From assembly GCA_020637445.1 (NCBI GenBank), contig JACJVZ010000001.1, positions 124,001 through 188,000 of the forward strand: 64,000 nt of DNA, written 5' to 3'. The notes below the pieces were generated by a model. It was not told the DNA's origin and searched no databases. It worked only from the letters and a program-made list of their open reading frames with translations. This document shows, in pieces, positions 26,781 through 34,936 of this stretch. Every line of letters begins with the position of its first letter. Position 1 is the stretch's first letter. Position numbers and translations under genes: made by a program. This DNA comes from Calditrichota bacterium. GTDB lineage: Bacteria > Electryoneota > RPQS01.

Positions 26781-27896
26781 TCAGTTATTCGATCCCCACG
26801 GAGGCGGAAGATCGGGAAGAATAAGGTGCTGGTTGGCCTGCCGCTCATTTTCCGAAGATAAGTTGTCAAGATCGACCTGCCGCAAGAACCAGCCGTCAAT
26901 CGAGTTCGGTGTGTTGTGGCAAGCTGTGCCGCACGACTGTCCGCTGTCGACTTCCGTGCGAGTCGTCCAGCGCAGGATGTTGTGCGGCGTGGCATATTTG
27001 AACGTCGGAAGAGAAGAGTAGTTCGTCGCGGTCGCTCCCCAAGAGTTAAATGTCTCTTCAGAAACCGGGACGTGCCTCAACACGACGATGTCATTCGGGC
27101 GGTCGTTGGGAAGCGGATTGCGTCCGATCTTGAACTGCATCCAGCTCGGTTCCTGAATGCCGTCGCCCGCGTGGCAATTGTTGCAGTTCTTGTAGTCTTG
27201 CGAGTGGCACACTTGACAGGCGAAGTTCGCGCCGTGAGTCGCGTGGTATTCGTTCTCTTCACCGATATCGTGACAATCGCGGCAAGACGCGCCGTTACGA
27301 ACTTGGAATCTGTAGTCATATGCGGTGCCGTCCCCGTGCATTTCGCCGGCGTCGTGGCAAGAAGTACATTTCATCGCGTTCGGTACGTAGTGAACGTCCG
27401 CGCGATAGCCCTCATTTGTGCCCAAGAACTCGTCACCGACACGGCTGCCGTGACAAGCCGTGCATTGGTTGTTCATGTCAGGAGATTTGCGGATCAAGTG
27501 GCTCTGAATGAAGCCGCCGCCGACGGATTTCGGACGACTGATGTGACATTCACCGCACGACGCATGGCACTTGTTGCATTGTTGCTCAAATTTCATGCGG
27601 TAGTTGCTGTTGCCGTCGATCGTTTGCCCGGTGCGTGCTTCAAACATCGTGTGATAGCCCTTCATCGTCGAATGCAGACTCGACGTTCTGAAGTTGTGGG
27701 CGATAGCGTCGTGGCAACGTGCACACGTATTGTCGAGACCTTCCGAGGGATCCGCCACCATACCGGCGTGCGCCGCATCTTTGGAGAGAATTCCATCCTG
27801 CCCGCCGTGGCAGTAAATACAGTCGAACGCGTGCGGACTTTGCAAGTACATGTCAAGCCCCGTGCCTGCCATCAAAACTTTTTGCCATCCCTCCAA
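26781..27896 (-). CDS. Multiheme c-type cytochrome, main part (downstream of in-frame TGA)
   Basis: 371 residues as an open frame, with nine CxxCH motifs (CIYCH, CARCH, CNKCH, CGECH, CTACH, CTSCH, CRDCH, CQVCH, CNNCH) and one CxxxCH (CGTACH). It has no signal peptide; the only way to start near its beginning is a TTG with no ribosome-binding site. The same frame continues upstream through one TGA (27915-27917) into a lipoprotein-type start with another CxxCH (27915-28127), so the two pieces are almost certainly one gene of about 448 residues with at least ten hemes. Located in an operon with the rhodanese lipoprotein. Likely periplasmic or outer-membrane electron carrier if made. Confidence 0.8.
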   Translation of the reverse strand: MEGWQKVLMAGTGLDMYLQSPHAFDCIYCHGGQDGILSKDAAHAGMVADPSEGLDNTCARCHDAIAHNFRTSSLHSTMKGYHTMFEARTGQTIDGNSNYRMKFEQQCNKCHASCGECHISRPKSVGGGFIQSHLIRKSPDMNNQCTACHGSRVGDEFLGTNEGYRADVHYVPNAMKCTSCHDAGEMHGDGTAYDYRFQVRNGASCRDCHDIGEENEYHATHGANFACQVCHSQDYKNCNNCHAGDGIQEPSWMQFKIGRNPLPNDRPNDIVVLRHVPVSEETFNSWGATATNYSSLPTFKYATPHNILRWTTRTEVDSGQSCGTACHNTPNSIDGWFLRQVDLDNLSSENERQANQHLILPDLPPPWGSNN

Positions 27897-27914
27897 CGGA
27901 GGGACAGAGCCGCC

Positions 27915-28127
27915 TCAGCCTTCGCCCGATTCTTCGGGCTCAGTGGTTGTGTCGGGCAGCATAGTCGCGATCAACATTTCCTGGTCGGTGTGGCAGCCGA
28001 TGCAATCCGATTGTCTGAGCTCGGATGCAGTTGGTGACGAGTCGTCGTCGTCATTTGAACATCCTGCGCTGAACATCAGCACGGAAACTGACATGGCGAG
28101 GAGAATGAATAGCAGCTTTTTGTTCAT
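27915..28127 (-). CDS. N-terminal lipoprotein/heme part of the interrupted multiheme cytochrome
   Basis: 70 residues: a lipoprotein signal (MNKKLLFILLAMSVSVLMFS) with lipobox AGCS, an Asp-rich linker, one CxxCH (CIGCH), and an acidic tail ending in a TGA stop. The codons following the TGA read GGSVPPLEGWQK in the same frame and run straight into the large cytochrome part. A perfect 7-bp hairpin with a GTT loop (27888-27904) begins 10 bases after the TGA. A nonsense change, an assembly error, or much less likely recoding are the possible explanations. Confidence 0.7.
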   Translation of the reverse strand: MNKKLLFILLAMSVSVLMFSAGCSNDDDDSSPTASELRQSDCIGCHTDQEMLIATMLPDTTTEPEESGEG

Positions 28128-28251
28128 GAGTATGTATGGATTAACTTTTGAATACTCTCGTAGCTGTTACAAAGCGAAACGAGGGTTCTAAGTTATTATA
28201 GCCGATCAAAATTCAAGTATAGAAGAAACAGAGCAAATCAAGTGCGAGAGT

Positions 28252-28285
28252 AAAAAACCCGCAACGACTTTAGTCTCGCTGCGGG
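28252..28285 (-). terminator. Orphan minus-strand terminator-like hairpin
   Basis: CCCGCA/TGCGGG stem with an inner GACT/AGTC stem. On the minus strand it is followed by TTTTTTACT. No minus-strand gene is seen upstream of it, so it may end an unannotated RNA. Confidence 0.55.
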
Positions 28286-28900
28286 ATTCTCTGTACGATT
28301 GGCCAGTTGGCCCAAGATGTAATTTGCTCGCCTGCGCGACACTCCTCGGTGCACGCAGGCAGCAGATACTCGATAATCATCATATGGATTGGACACTTGT
28401 TTTCACATAGGTCACGAAATCGGCGCGAGCGGAAAGGGACAGAATGTGAAAAACTTCACATTTATTATCGTCACGTTTTGGTCAAAAGTCAAGTGATAAA
28501 CGCACAGAGCCGGACAATAAACGTCATTTAGGAGGAAAAAGGCACTTAAATGGGATTATTTTAATCAACTTATGGATCACGGAAAGGGAGTCTGACTATC
28601 GTGCTGAAAAGGTGCGATAAGGAGGAATAGAAAGCACACTTTTTTGTGTCATGCCTCGCCAATTTTGGAATATGCCAGCATTCGTCATGTTCTAAAGCCA
28701 ACCGCACTCGATACTTTTTAATGACGTTGCAATGCACAGATAGACTGTAACTTTGCTACAGTTCGGTTGCAACTCCTAAGGCTCATTGGTACATTTACAA
28801 CATTCTAAACTTAGCGCAGTCACACCCAGTAATCGATTAGCGAAAAGAGTGACCCCGGAAAAGTTGACTGCGGGGGTCTGATACTGTTTAAGGAGACGAT
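28286..28900. other. Intergenic region upstream of the kor-nfn-nuo cluster
   Basis: AT-rich with no credible protein gene. Two good AGGAGG sequences (about 28531 and 28619) are followed only by tiny open frames, so they are not called. A weak promoter-like pair for the downstream operon is visible (TTGCAA at 28767-28772, 17 bases, TACATT at 28790-28795). The region ends in AAGGAG before korD. It may also hold a minus-strand small RNA ending at the hairpin at 28252-28285. Confidence 0.4.
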
Positions 28901-29173
28901 ATGAGCCTTGTGGAGAGCACCTCCGCGAATGGGCTGTTTAAGCTGGCCGTGCGTGAAACATGGTGCAAGGGGTGCCGCATCTGCGTTGAGCTATGTCCCA
29001 CCAAGACTTTGGTCATGGTGGAATCGCCTGATCGATGGGAAGGCTCGGTTGTGAAGGTAGAGAACATTGAAGCGTGCAACGGCTGTGGTATTTGCGAAGC
29101 GGAATGTCCCGACTTCGCAATTTCTGTTTTTGTTGAGGGCAAAGGCAAGCCCGCGAAGGGAGAATCGGCTTGA
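28901..29173 (+). CDS. korD: 2-oxoacid:ferredoxin oxidoreductase delta subunit (2[4Fe-4S] ferredoxin)
   Basis: 90 residues with two complete cluster motifs, CKGCRICVELCP (from residue 22) and CNGCGICEAECP (from about residue 58), each with four Cys. It carries electrons out of the KorABC catalytic complex. AAGGAG precedes the ATG, and it heads the long cluster. The next gene's TTG start overlaps its stop codon. Confidence 0.9.
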   Translation: MSLVESTSANGLFKLAVRETWCKGCRICVELCPTKTLVMVESPDRWEGSVVKVENIEACNGCGICEAECPDFAISVFVEGKGKPAKGESA

Positions 29174-30294
29174 ACAGCAATCGAGTGTTTTGGGCAGGTA
29201 ACGAGACAGTTGCCGAAGCCGCCGTTCGCGCGGGATGCAATTTCTATGCGGGCTATCCGATCACGCCGTCGTCGGAGATTGCGGCCATATTGTCGCTGAG
29301 ATTGCCTCAGACCGGCGGCGTCTTTCTGCAAATGGAAGACGAAATCGCCGCGATGGGCGCGGTCGTGGGAGCGTCGCTGGGCGGAGCGAAATCTTTGACG
29401 GCCACTTCCGGCCCGGGATTTTCGCTGAAGCAAGAAAACATCGGCTACGCAATCATGTCGGAGACTCCGTGCGTCATCATCGACGTGCAGCGCGGCGGTC
29501 CGTCGACGGGCGCGCCAACGGCTCCGGCTCAATCGGATATTATGCAGGCCCGATGGGGAACGCACGGCGACCATTCGATCATCGCGCTGACGCCCGGCTA
29601 TCCGCAGGAAGTCTATCGCGAAACTGTACGCGCATTTCATTTGGCGGAGAAATTCAGGACTCCGGTTATGGTTTTGATCGACGAGGTCATCGCCCACACG
29701 ACCGAGAGTTTTGATATTCCGACGGAAGAAGAGTTGGATCCGATTCATCCGCGGAGCTGGTATCAAGAGCAGTTCCAGAAGAACAGCTTTCGCCCGTTTT
29801 ATGATTTTTATCAGGGCAAGCATATTCACATCACGGGTCTTTCTCATACAGAGAAAGGGTTGCCGACGACGACTCCGGCAATTATTCAGCAAGGGATTGA
29901 ACATCTCGTGAATAAGATTGATCTGAATCAACCTGAGATGGAACGCAACGAAACCTACATGCTGGACGATGCGGATATTGCGTTGATTTCGTGGGGTTCT
30001 CCGGGGCGCGCCTCTAAGGTGGCGGTGGATATGGCCCGGGCCGAAGGCATTAAGGTGGGCCTGCTGCGAATCATCACTTTCTGGCCGTTCCCGAAAAACA
30101 CGATTCGCGAGTTGGTAGATAACGTCAAGGCTGTGATTGTACCCGAAATGAACTTAGGAATGCTGAGACTCGAAGTAGAGCGCGCAGCCATGCGGCGCGA
30201 CGTTCAGTTAACAGGTGTTAACAATGTCGGCGGCGTTCCCATTGAACCGCAACATATAATGGACAAGATTCTGGAGGTGCATCGTGGCCTTTGA
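29170..30294 (+). CDS. korA: 2-oxoacid:ferredoxin oxidoreductase alpha subunit
   Basis: 374 residues, TTG start overlapping the korD stop (GGGAGAA upstream). Marks of the family are GYPITPSSEI near residue 30, MEDEIAAMGAVVGASLGGA, TSGPGFSLKQE and RGGPSTGAPT. With the TPP-binding beta subunit it decarboxylates a 2-oxoacid to its CoA thioester while reducing ferredoxin. 2-oxoglutarate is the most likely substrate by similarity of the KorDABC layout; a branched-chain or other 2-oxoacid is possible. In an anaerobe it can run as a reductive TCA step as well. Confidence 0.9.
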   Translation: MNSNRVFWAGNETVAEAAVRAGCNFYAGYPITPSSEIAAILSLRLPQTGGVFLQMEDEIAAMGAVVGASLGGAKSLTATSGPGFSLKQENIGYAIMSETPCVIIDVQRGGPSTGAPTAPAQSDIMQARWGTHGDHSIIALTPGYPQEVYRETVRAFHLAEKFRTPVMVLIDEVIAHTTESFDIPTEEELDPIHPRSWYQEQFQKNSFRPFYDFYQGKHIHITGLSHTEKGLPTTTPAIIQQGIEHLVNKIDLNQPEMERNETYMLDDADIALISWGSPGRASKVAVDMARAEGIKVGLLRIITFWPFPKNTIRELVDNVKAVIVPEMNLGMLRLEVERAAMRRDVQLTGVNNVGGVPIEPQHIMDKILEVHRGL

Positions 30295-31189
30295 TTATGC
30301 GTCGTGGCTCAGGCCCGAACTTATGCCGCACATTTGGTGCCCGGGTTGCGGCATTGGCATTGTGCTGAAGTCCGTGATTCGATCCATGGACAGCATGGGC
30401 TGGAATCAGGACACCGTCGGTTTTGTTTCCGGTATCGGTTGCACTTCCCGCGCACCGGGTTATGTAGACATGAATACGCTGCATACGACGCACGGCCGCG
30501 CGCTGACGTTTGCCACGGGTCTTAAGATGGCCGCTCCGGACAAGAACGTCGTCGTGATGGCGGGTGACGGCGACTCGGCGGCGATTGGCGGCAATCACTT
30601 GATTCATAGCTGCCGCCGCAATATCGACATCACGATGGTCATCGTGAACAACGAGATTTACGGCATGACAGGCGGACAGTTTTCTCCTACGACGCCGACC
30701 GGCGACCGGGCAGCGACCGCACCGTACGGGAATATCGATCCTGGTTTCGATTTGTGCAAGCTCGCGATTGCCGCAGGAGCGACCTATGTGGCGCGCGGTC
30801 ACGTGGCCAATGCCATCTTCCTTGAAAAGCTGATAAAGGGCGGCATGGCGCACAAAGGTTTCTCCGTGATCGAGATCATGTCGAACTGCCATACGCAGTA
30901 CGGCCGCCGAAACAAGCATCCTGATCCGGCAGAGCTTGTCGAACACATAGCTTCGTCAGCGGTCACGCTGAGGAATTGGGAAAAGATGGAAGACGAAGAG
31001 AAGATCGGGAAGTTTCCGATCGGCGTGCTCCACAAGGACGACACTCGTCCAGAGTACAGCGAGAACTACTACAAGCTGCAAGCGCACGCGCAAGAGCGGG
31101 TTCGCGACGCGGCGCGCAAGATTGCCGAAGCGGAGGCGCTGAAACCGAAGCGCGAACCGCAGGGAGGAGCGAGTCCCTTTGAGGTCTGA
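30284..31189 (+). CDS. korB: 2-oxoacid:ferredoxin oxidoreductase beta subunit (TPP-binding)
   Basis: 301 residues, GTG start overlapping korA by 11 bases. It contains WCPGCGIGIV (Cys pair at residues about 19 and 22), SGIGCTSRAP, and the TPP/Mg motif GDGDSAAIGGNHL followed by IVNNEIYGMTGGQFSPTTP. It forms the catalytic heart of the Kor complex together with korA. The C-terminal tail is rich in Lys, Glu and Ala and probably helical. Confidence 0.92.
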   Translation: MAFDYASWLRPELMPHIWCPGCGIGIVLKSVIRSMDSMGWNQDTVGFVSGIGCTSRAPGYVDMNTLHTTHGRALTFATGLKMAAPDKNVVVMAGDGDSAAIGGNHLIHSCRRNIDITMVIVNNEIYGMTGGQFSPTTPTGDRAATAPYGNIDPGFDLCKLAIAAGATYVARGHVANAIFLEKLIKGGMAHKGFSVIEIMSNCHTQYGRRNKHPDPAELVEHIASSAVTLRNWEKMEDEEKIGKFPIGVLHKDDTRPEYSENYYKLQAHAQERVRDAARKIAEAEALKPKREPQGGASPFEV

Positions 31190-31751
31190 AATTAGATTCG
31201 CCGGAGTCGGCGGCCAAGGAAATATTCTCGCGGGAGAATGGGTCGCGCTTGCGGCGCACAACATGGGATTGAACGCGCTCCAGAGTCCGACGTACACAGC
31301 TCAGGTCCGCGGCGGCCCGACCAGTGTGGACGTGTTGATTGACAAAGATCCGATCGGCTATCCGCGTTTGACGAGCATCGACTTCTTTCTCTGCTTGGCA
31401 CAAGGCGCGTGGAACCTCTTTTCGAAGCAGTTGAAGGACGATGCCGCAGTGGTCATTGATCCCAACTTGGTGACCAATGTCGGCAAGGGACCGCAAATGG
31501 TCTATTCAATTCCGATCATTCAGGTCACGAAGCAGACGGTTGAAAAGCCGGTCTATACGAGCGCCGTTTCGCTCGGAATCTTCTGCAAACTTCATTCGAT
31601 CATCCCCGTGGATGAAATGATCAAGACAATAGAACAGAATGCTCCGACGGGAACCGTTGAGAAGAATCTTCTCGCATTCCGTACGGGCTATGACATCATT
31701 GACAAAGTGGAACCTGTGCCGCGCGACAAAATCGCAGCGGTGACCGCATAG
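31179..31751 (+). CDS. korC: 2-oxoacid:ferredoxin oxidoreductase gamma subunit
   Basis: 190 residues, TTG start with GGGAGGAG upstream, overlapping korB by 11 bases. Opens with the typical RFAGVGGQGNILAGEWVALAA, followed by SPTYTAQVRGGPTSVDVLI and IPIIQVT. This subunit completes the Kor complex. It ends 4 bases before the NfnA-like gene. Confidence 0.9.
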   Translation: MRSEIRFAGVGGQGNILAGEWVALAAHNMGLNALQSPTYTAQVRGGPTSVDVLIDKDPIGYPRLTSIDFFLCLAQGAWNLFSKQLKDDAAVVIDPNLVTNVGKGPQMVYSIPIIQVTKQTVEKPVYTSAVSLGIFCKLHSIIPVDEMIKTIEQNAPTGTVEKNLLAFRTGYDIIDKVEPVPRDKIAAVTA

Positions 31752-31755
31752 TAAA

Positions 31756-32622
31756 ATGAGCTACTTAATTTACTCGTATCGCAAACTCGCGGACAAGATT
31801 CATGAATATTGGGTCGAAGCTCCGCGAATCGCCGCCAAACATTTTGCAGGACAGTTTGTGATTCTGCGTTTGAATGAGCACGGCGAGAGAATTCCGCTAA
31901 CCGTCGTGGAAACGAACAAAAAGAACGGCCAAATCAGATTGATCGTTCAGGAAGCAGGAAAGACGACCGAAGACTTCGCGCATTTGAAGGCGGGAGACTT
32001 CATTTTGGACGTGGTCGGACCGCTCGGGCAAGCCACGCACATTCAGAACTGGGGCAACCTCGTAGTGATCGGCGGCGGAGTCGGTTCAGCTCCGTTGCTG
32101 CCGATTGCCAAAGCGGCGAAAGCCGGAGGCAACAAGGTCCACGCGATCTTAGGTGCGCGCTCGAAGGAACTGTTGCTTTTGACAGACGAATTTGAAGCGG
32201 TCTGCGACGAAACCCGGATCTGCACTGATGACGGCACGTTCGGCACGAAGGGATTTGTCACGAATTTATTGGACTCATGGGGCCAAGAGGGAGTCAAGTT
32301 CGATTTCGGCATCGCCGTCGGTCCGGTACAGATGATGAAAGCGGCCGAAAAGACTATGAGCCAATGGAATATTCCGGGAATGGCATCGCTGAATCCGATT
32401 ATGGTTGACGGCACAGGTATGTGCGGAGCTTGCCGCGTCACGGTACACGGCAAAACCCGCTTTGCCTGCGTCGAAGGCCCGGAATTTGATATTCACGGCG
32501 TCGATTTTAATGAGCTTATTTTGCGCAATCGTTCGTACACACATGAAGAGCACGAAGCTGTCGAGCATGCTCATCAGTGTCAACTTAATGAGATGATTCA
32601 CCATGCCAGAACAGAAGCGTAA
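31756..32622 (+). CDS. nfnA: NfnA/SudB-like FAD and [2Fe-2S] subunit of ferredoxin:NADP oxidoreductase
   Basis: 288 residues with a ferredoxin-reductase layout: an FAD-binding beta-barrel (about 1-95), an NAD-binding domain with a GGGVGSAPLLPIAKA loop (about 110), and a C-terminal [2Fe-2S] site DGTGMCGACRVTVHG...FACVEGPEFD that has three Cys and an upstream Asp, as in NfnA. Paired with the following gene it forms an electron-bifurcating transhydrogenase that couples NADH and reduced ferredoxin to NADP+ reduction. A sulfide dehydrogenase (SudAB) role is the alternative. The 20-base overlap with the next gene supports a two-subunit enzyme. Confidence 0.85.
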   Translation: MSYLIYSYRKLADKIHEYWVEAPRIAAKHFAGQFVILRLNEHGERIPLTVVETNKKNGQIRLIVQEAGKTTEDFAHLKAGDFILDVVGPLGQATHIQNWGNLVVIGGGVGSAPLLPIAKAAKAGGNKVHAILGARSKELLLLTDEFEAVCDETRICTDDGTFGTKGFVTNLLDSWGQEGVKFDFGIAVGPVQMMKAAEKTMSQWNIPGMASLNPIMVDGTGMCGACRVTVHGKTRFACVEGPEFDIHGVDFNELILRNRSYTHEEHEAVEHAHQCQLNEMIHHARTEA

Positions 32623-34039
32623 TCTGAAGGTGCATCCTCCGCGCGTCCCTATGCCGGAACGCGATCCGGAGGAGCGCGTCAAGGGATTTCAAGAAGTCCC
32701 GCTGGGCTACACGGAAGAGCAGGCAATCGCGGAAGCCAGCCGCTGTCTCGATTGCAAGAATCCCAAGTGCGTCACGGGTTGTCCGGTCAATATTAATATT
32801 CCCAAGTTTCTGCGCGAACTGCGCGACGGCCGCATTCAAGATGCCGCCGATACGCTGCGTGCCACGAATTCGCTGCCAGCTGTCTGCGGACGAGTTTGCC
32901 CTCAGGAAGAGCAGTGCGAGTCGCTTTGCATTGAAGGTATCAAGCATGATCCGGTCGCTGTAGGCAATCTTGAGAAATTCGTCGCCGATTGGGAGCGGAT
33001 GCACAAGAAGGTGACGACGCAGACGGTCGTTGAGCCGACAGGACGTAAGGTGGCAATCGCCGGCGCAGGACCTGCGGGTCTTACAGTCGCGGGTGACTTG
33101 GCAAAGTTGGGTCATGACGTGACGATCTTCGAAGCGCTGCACCGTCCGGCCGGTGTGCTGGCCTACGGAATCCCCGAATTCCGTCTGCCGCGCGAAATCG
33201 TGAAGTCCGAGATTGAATATATCGAACGCCTCGGTGTGAAGTTCATCTACAATGTGATCATCGGTGTGACGATTACGTTAAATGAACTTTTTGAAGAAGG
33301 CTACGACACCGTCTTTATCGGAACGGGTGCGGGACTTCCCAAAATGTTGAATGTCCCCGGCGAAAATCTCGTTGGCGTATTCAGTTCAAATGAGTTCTTG
33401 ACGCGGATCAACTTGTTGGGCGCTGACCGGTTCCCGGATTTTGACACACCGGTCTTGCATGCCAAGCACACGGTCGTCGTCGGCGGTGGCAACACCGCGA
33501 TGGACTCGGCGCGTGTGGCCAAGAGATTGAACCAAGCCAAGGTTTCGTTGGTCTACCGCCGTTCTGAAGAAGAACTTCCGGCCCGCAAGGAAGAAGTACA
33601 TCACGCCAAGGCCGAAGGTATCGAGATGAACCTGCTCTGCAATCCGGTTGAAGTCTTGGGCGACAAAGAAGGCCGCGTAACGGGCATTCGCTGTATTCGC
33701 ATGCAGCTTGGCGAACCGGATGCATCGGGACGCAGAAAACCCGTCGAAATTCCGGGCAGTGAGTTTGAGATGGAATGCGACGCCGTGATCGTGGCGGTCG
33801 GCAACTCTCCGAATCCGATCATTACCAAATCGACTCCCGACCTTGAAGCCACCAAGTGGGGAACCATCAAAGTGGACGAAGCCACGAACGCGACGAGCAA
33901 GCCGGGCGTCTATGCCGGCGGCGACATCGTAAGCGGCGCGGCCACGGTCATTCTGGCCATGGGCGCGGGCCGTAAAGCCGCGGCGGCCATGCACGAATAC
34001 ATGATGAATCTTCCTCCTAAGAAAGCGCAAGCAAGTTAA
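32603..34039 (+). CDS. nfnB: NfnB/GltD-like FAD and iron-sulfur subunit
   Basis: 478 residues. An N-terminal cluster-binding part (C-rich: CLDCKNPKCVTGCPV, then CGRVCPQEEQCESLC) is followed by two nucleotide-binding Rossmann motifs, AGAGPAGLTVAGDLAKLG near 153 and GGGNTAMDSARVAKR near 295, and the closing GVYAGGDIVSGAATVILAMGAGR flavin contact. It matches the large subunit of NADH-dependent ferredoxin:NADP oxidoreductase and the small subunit of glutamate synthase; the adjacent NfnA partner and absence of gltB favour Nfn. Its stop overlaps the nuoA ATG. Confidence 0.88.
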   Translation: MPEQKRNLKVHPPRVPMPERDPEERVKGFQEVPLGYTEEQAIAEASRCLDCKNPKCVTGCPVNINIPKFLRELRDGRIQDAADTLRATNSLPAVCGRVCPQEEQCESLCIEGIKHDPVAVGNLEKFVADWERMHKKVTTQTVVEPTGRKVAIAGAGPAGLTVAGDLAKLGHDVTIFEALHRPAGVLAYGIPEFRLPREIVKSEIEYIERLGVKFIYNVIIGVTITLNELFEEGYDTVFIGTGAGLPKMLNVPGENLVGVFSSNEFLTRINLLGADRFPDFDTPVLHAKHTVVVGGGNTAMDSARVAKRLNQAKVSLVYRRSEEELPARKEEVHHAKAEGIEMNLLCNPVEVLGDKEGRVTGIRCIRMQLGEPDASGRRKPVEIPGSEFEMECDAVIVAVGNSPNPIITKSTPDLEATKWGTIKVDEATNATSKPGVYAGGDIVSGAATVILAMGAGRKAAAAMHEYMMNLPPKKAQAS

Positions 34040-34401
34040 TGCAAGCACTTTACGACATAATACCATTTTCGATGGGTATCGGCACCCTTGCGTTCGGCGC
34101 ATTTTTGGTGCTGTTGCCCTATTTGATTTCGCCTCGCAGCAAAGGCCGCTTCCGCAGCGAAACATACGAGAGCGGCGAGCCGATTATCGGCGAAGCATGG
34201 GTACAGGTTCGGGCGCACTACTATATCTACGCGTTGGTCTTCATGGCGTTCGACGTGGAAACTGCTTTCATCGTCCCTTGTGTCGCGATATTGCGTTCAT
34301 GGGATAGCTGGCTGCCGGTGATAGAAGTGGGCGTATTCCTGATCATTTTGAGCCTTTCTTTGGTGTACGCGCTGAAGAAGAAAGTACTGGAGTGGGAGTA
34401 G
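34039..34401 (+). CDS. nuoA: Complex I subunit A
   Basis: 120 residues with three membrane helices and the family loop SKGRFRSETYESGEPIIGEAW containing the conserved ESG (residues about 40-47), then VFDVETAF-type sequence FMAFDVETAFIVPC. A membrane-arm subunit at the junction with the hydrophilic arm. The start codon overlaps the nfnB stop (TAATG). Confidence 0.95.
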   Translation: MQALYDIIPFSMGIGTLAFGAFLVLLPYLISPRSKGRFRSETYESGEPIIGEAWVQVRAHYYIYALVFMAFDVETAFIVPCVAILRSWDSWLPVIEVGVFLIILSLSLVYALKKKVLEWE

Positions 34402-34402
34402 G

Positions 34403-34936
34403 ATGAGCGAAGAACTGAAAAACGTGAACGAAGACGGTCAAGAAGATATTGACGAGTCGCAAATTCCGCCGATAGTGCGGTTTGTGCCGCTGCAGAAGGC
34501 ACTCGATCTGGCGCGTGCCAATTCTCTTTGGCCCCTCACCTTCGGTATCGCCTGCTGCGCGATTGAAATGATGGCTGCTTCGGCCAGTCGTTATGACACT
34601 GACCGATTCGGTGCGGGCGTCTTCCGTAATTCACCGCGACAGGCGGATTTGATGATTGTGGCGGGCACGGTGAATTTGAAAATGGCGCCGATTATTAAAA
34701 GACTATATGATCAAATGCCCTCTCCGAAGTGGGTGATTGCGCTGGGTGCATGCGCCATTTGCGGAGGACCGTTTGACCAAGACGAAAATTATGCAGTTGT
34801 GCAGGGCGTGGAGAAAGTCGTACCTGTTGACGTGTTCGTTCCGGGCTGTCCTCCTCGGCCGGAAGCGTTGATTCACGCAATCCTTGAACTGCAAGAACGT
34901 ATTAAGTCAGGAAACACGAATGCCGCTCGAGCCTGA
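34403..34936 (+). CDS. nuoB: Complex I subunit B (N2 cluster subunit)
   Basis: 177 residues. The four ligands of the terminal [4Fe-4S] cluster N2 are visible: tandem C51 and C52 in GIACCAIEMMA, C117 in ALGACAICGG, and C149 in VPGCPPRPEAL. This cluster passes electrons to quinone. It starts 1 base after the nuoA stop and overlaps the nuoCD start. Confidence 0.96.
   Translation: MSEELKNVNEDGQEDIDESQIPPIVRFVPLQKALDLARANSLWPLTFGIACCAIEMMAASASRYDTDRFGAGVFRNSPRQADLMIVAGTVNLKMAPIIKRLYDQMPSPKWVIALGACAICGGPFDQDENYAVVQGVEKVVPVDVFVPGCPPRPEALIHAILELQERIKSGNTNAARA

Noticed and set aside
27888..27917. Selenocysteine insertion at the in-frame TGA
   Set aside because: The hairpin spacing is suggestive, but the site is in a low-complexity linker rather than a redox motif, and no selenocysteine genes are seen. 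Kept only as a remote possibility in the finding.
26916..28037. Plus-strand open frame of 373 codons opposite the multiheme cytochrome
   Set aside because: The composition (Val/Arg/Ala runs) mirrors the Cys/His-rich antisense gene, and no start signal is present. The cytochrome motifs on the other strand are decisive.
28550..28692. Tiny frames after the two AGGAGG sequences upstream of korD
   Set aside because: Only 4 and 14 codons long, and for the second the ribosome site is too far away; not enough to call genes.
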